Positions 33,875 through 35,236 of a stretch of DNA of 35,236 nt are shown in pieces. Made by a program: the position numbers and the translations under genes. This stretch comes from Bacteroidales bacterium. Lineage in GTDB: Bacteria; Bacteroidota; Bacteroidia; Bacteroidales; UBA7960. How positions within the stretch are numbered: the stretch's first letter is position 1; every line of letters starts with the position of its first letter. The notes under the pieces are model-generated. The model had not been told where the DNA came from. It saw only the letters and a list, made by a program, of their open reading frames with translations, and ran no database searches. The DNA is taken from the NCBI GenBank assembly GCA_003554665.1, contig PWGY01000143.1, positions 1 through 35,236 on the forward strand, written 5' to 3'.

Positions 33875-35236
33875 ATGTCTGAACAAATTCGCATAACCAT
33901 CGATCAAAAAACCATCATGGCCAACAAAGGGGCCAACCTGCTGCAGGTCGCCAAAGACAATGGCATCCGGATCCCTCATTTGTGTTACCATCGCAAACTA
34001 TCTCCCACAGGAGCCTGCCGCCTTTGCATTGTAAAGATCAGCGGTCAGCGGGGCATGATTGCCTCTTGCGGGGTAACGGTGACAGACGGCATGGAAGTCA
34101 CCGCTTTTGACGATGAGCTTGAAGGGGCACGAAAATACCTGCTGGATTACCTGCTTGCCGAACACAACGAAGATTATGATGGCTCTTATGGGGATGAGTT
34201 CCGTGAATTATGCCGGCACTACGGAATGGATCAGAAAGAGAACCGCACGTTCACTTCCATCTGGAAAGAAATGGATTACCCCACCGACGACTCTTCCCCG
34301 GTGCTGACCTATGACGCCACCAAATGCATCCGCTGTTTCAGATGTATTAAAGGATGTGACGAGGTACAGGGAAAAAATGTACTTTCTTTTACCAATCGTG
34401 GCATCAGCAGCTATATCATCGGAGGGTTTGACAAATGGGGTGAAAGTGAGTGCGATGGTTGCGGCGAGTGCATACAACTTTGCCCCACCGGTGCGATCGT
34501 TGAAAAACCGCATCGTGAAGAGATAAGGCTTGACCAGACACCCAGCAAGGTTCAGACCACCTGCCCGTATTGCGGTGTGGGATGCCAGCTGGAGCTGATT
34601 GTGCAGAATGGACGCATTCTCAGAAGCAACGGGGTGGAAGGAGTCAGCCCCAACGACGGCCGGCTTTGCGTCAAGGGGCGTTTCGGGTACGATTATGTGC
34701 AGCATCCGGATCGCCTTACCAAACCGCTGATAAAGAAGAACGGTCAATTTGTGGAAGCCGGATGGGATGAGGCCCTGGATCTGGTGGCGCGGAAATTCTC
34801 AGAGATCAAAGAAAAATATGGGCATCAGTCCCTGGCCGGTTACGCCTCGGCAAAGGCCACCAATGAAGACAATTACCTCTTTATGAAGTTGGTGCGGATG
34901 GTCTTTGAAAACAACAATGTTGATTATTGCACCCGTCTTTGTCATGCATCCACGGTTACGGCCATGCTCCGCTCACTGGGCGACGGGGCGGGAAGCAACT
35001 CCATTGAAGACTATGAAGAGAGCGACTGCATCATCGTAACCGGTAACAATATGATCGAGACCCACCCTGTTACGGCAACATTTGTCAAGTACGCAGCCCA
35101 GCGCAGAGGGGGTAAGATCATCATCATAGACCCCAAATGGACCCCGCTGGCAGAACACGCGCATATCTGGATGCAGCCAAAACTGGGCACCGATGTGGCA
35201 TTGCTGAACGGGATGATCCATGTGATCATCAAAGAA
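33875..35236 (+). CDS. Formate dehydrogenase alpha subunit, 3' partial
   Basis: The frame is open from ATG 33875 to the window end (454 codons). N-terminal [2Fe-2S] domain: C37, C48, C51, C65. Two [4Fe-4S] clusters: C151, C154, C157, C161 and C193, C196, C199, C203. The molybdopterin oxidoreductase domain begins with C230, C233, C237 and C265 (CPYCGVGC, then GRLCVKG). The active-site region YCTRLCHAST puts Cys356-His357 where formate dehydrogenases carry Sec/Cys-His; the codon is TGT, so this is a cysteine enzyme. Between the first and second domains the usual His/Cys3 cluster site keeps only His97, its three cysteines being replaced. With the two genes before it, it forms an NAD-linked formate dehydrogenase, oxidising formate or reducing CO2. 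The remaining C-terminal half is outside the window. Confidence 0.93.
   Translation, partial: MSEQIRITIDQKTIMANKGANLLQVAKDNGIRIPHLCYHRKLSPTGACRLCIVKISGQRGMIASCGVTVTDGMEVTAFDDELEGARKYLLDYLLAEHNEDYDGSYGDEFRELCRHYGMDQKENRTFTSIWKEMDYPTDDSSPVLTYDATKCIRCFRCIKGCDEVQGKNVLSFTNRGISSYIIGGFDKWGESECDGCGECIQLCPTGAIVEKPHREEIRLDQTPSKVQTTCPYCGVGCQLELIVQNGRILRSNGVEGVSPNDGRLCVKGRFGYDYVQHPDRLTKPLIKKNGQFVEAGWDEALDLVARKFSEIKEKYGHQSLAGYASAKATNEDNYLFMKLVRMVFENNNVDYCTRLCHASTVTAMLRSLGDGAGSNSIEDYEESDCIIVTGNNMIETHPVTATFVKYAAQRRGGKIIIIDPKWTPLAEHAHIWMQPKLGTDVALLNGMIHVIIKE

Noticed and set aside
34931..34955. Possible selenocysteine formate dehydrogenase
   Set aside because: The active-site codon is TGT and the frame contains no internal TGA, so it is a cysteine enzyme.

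Overview
The window looks like chromosomal DNA of a member of the Bacteroidota. It carries GldH and PorZ, which belong to gliding motility and the type IX secretion system (T9SS). Several promoters match the phylum-specific TTTG / TAnnTTTG consensus, one lipoprotein has a run of acidic residues after its lipid-anchored cysteine, and a TonB-dependent receptor starts with a carboxypeptidase-like domain. A formate dehydrogenase with NuoE/NuoF-type partners suggests an anaerobic or facultative life style (inference). I saw no tRNA, rRNA, CRISPR array, transposase or phage gene.

Layout. 1-6.9 kb: the end of hflC, a small surface lipoprotein, a divergent C69-family dipeptidase, then a His-rich two-helix membrane protein and a ZnuD-like TonB receptor. 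These last two are separated by a composite repeat element. 7.0-11.4 kb: polA, then a convergent MltF-type lytic transglycosylase. 11.7-23 kb: a co-directional block holB, ricT/yaaT, gldH, pbp1A, porZ, recO, a GT-C-like membrane protein and a GT2 glycosyltransferase. It mixes replication and repair genes with cell-wall, gliding/T9SS and glycosylation genes. 23-28.6 kb, minus strand: an ATP-cone/Mrr-like nuclease, a SusA-like GH13 amylase, a DPM1-like GT2, a second composite repeat element and a GT-C-like membrane protein. 28.7-32.1 kb: an AddA-like helicase-nuclease. 32.2-35.2 kb: an NAD-linked formate dehydrogenase operon, cut off by the window end.

The strongest unexplained signal is a pair of composite repeats, about 540 and 600 bp long, in opposite orientation and about 20 kb apart. 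Each has the same three modules in the same order: a 167-168 bp purine-rich array, a module of GACCCC-type hairpins with a well-conserved core, and an array of short covarying hairpins with GNA or GNNA loops. Each sits exactly between the stop codon of one gene and the start of the next gene in the same direction. In the second copy the hairpin array is in frame and open, and encodes the first ~90 residues of the membrane protein. It also contains a 13-G run whose gain or loss of one G would stop translation before the membrane domain, which makes it a candidate phase-variable switch.
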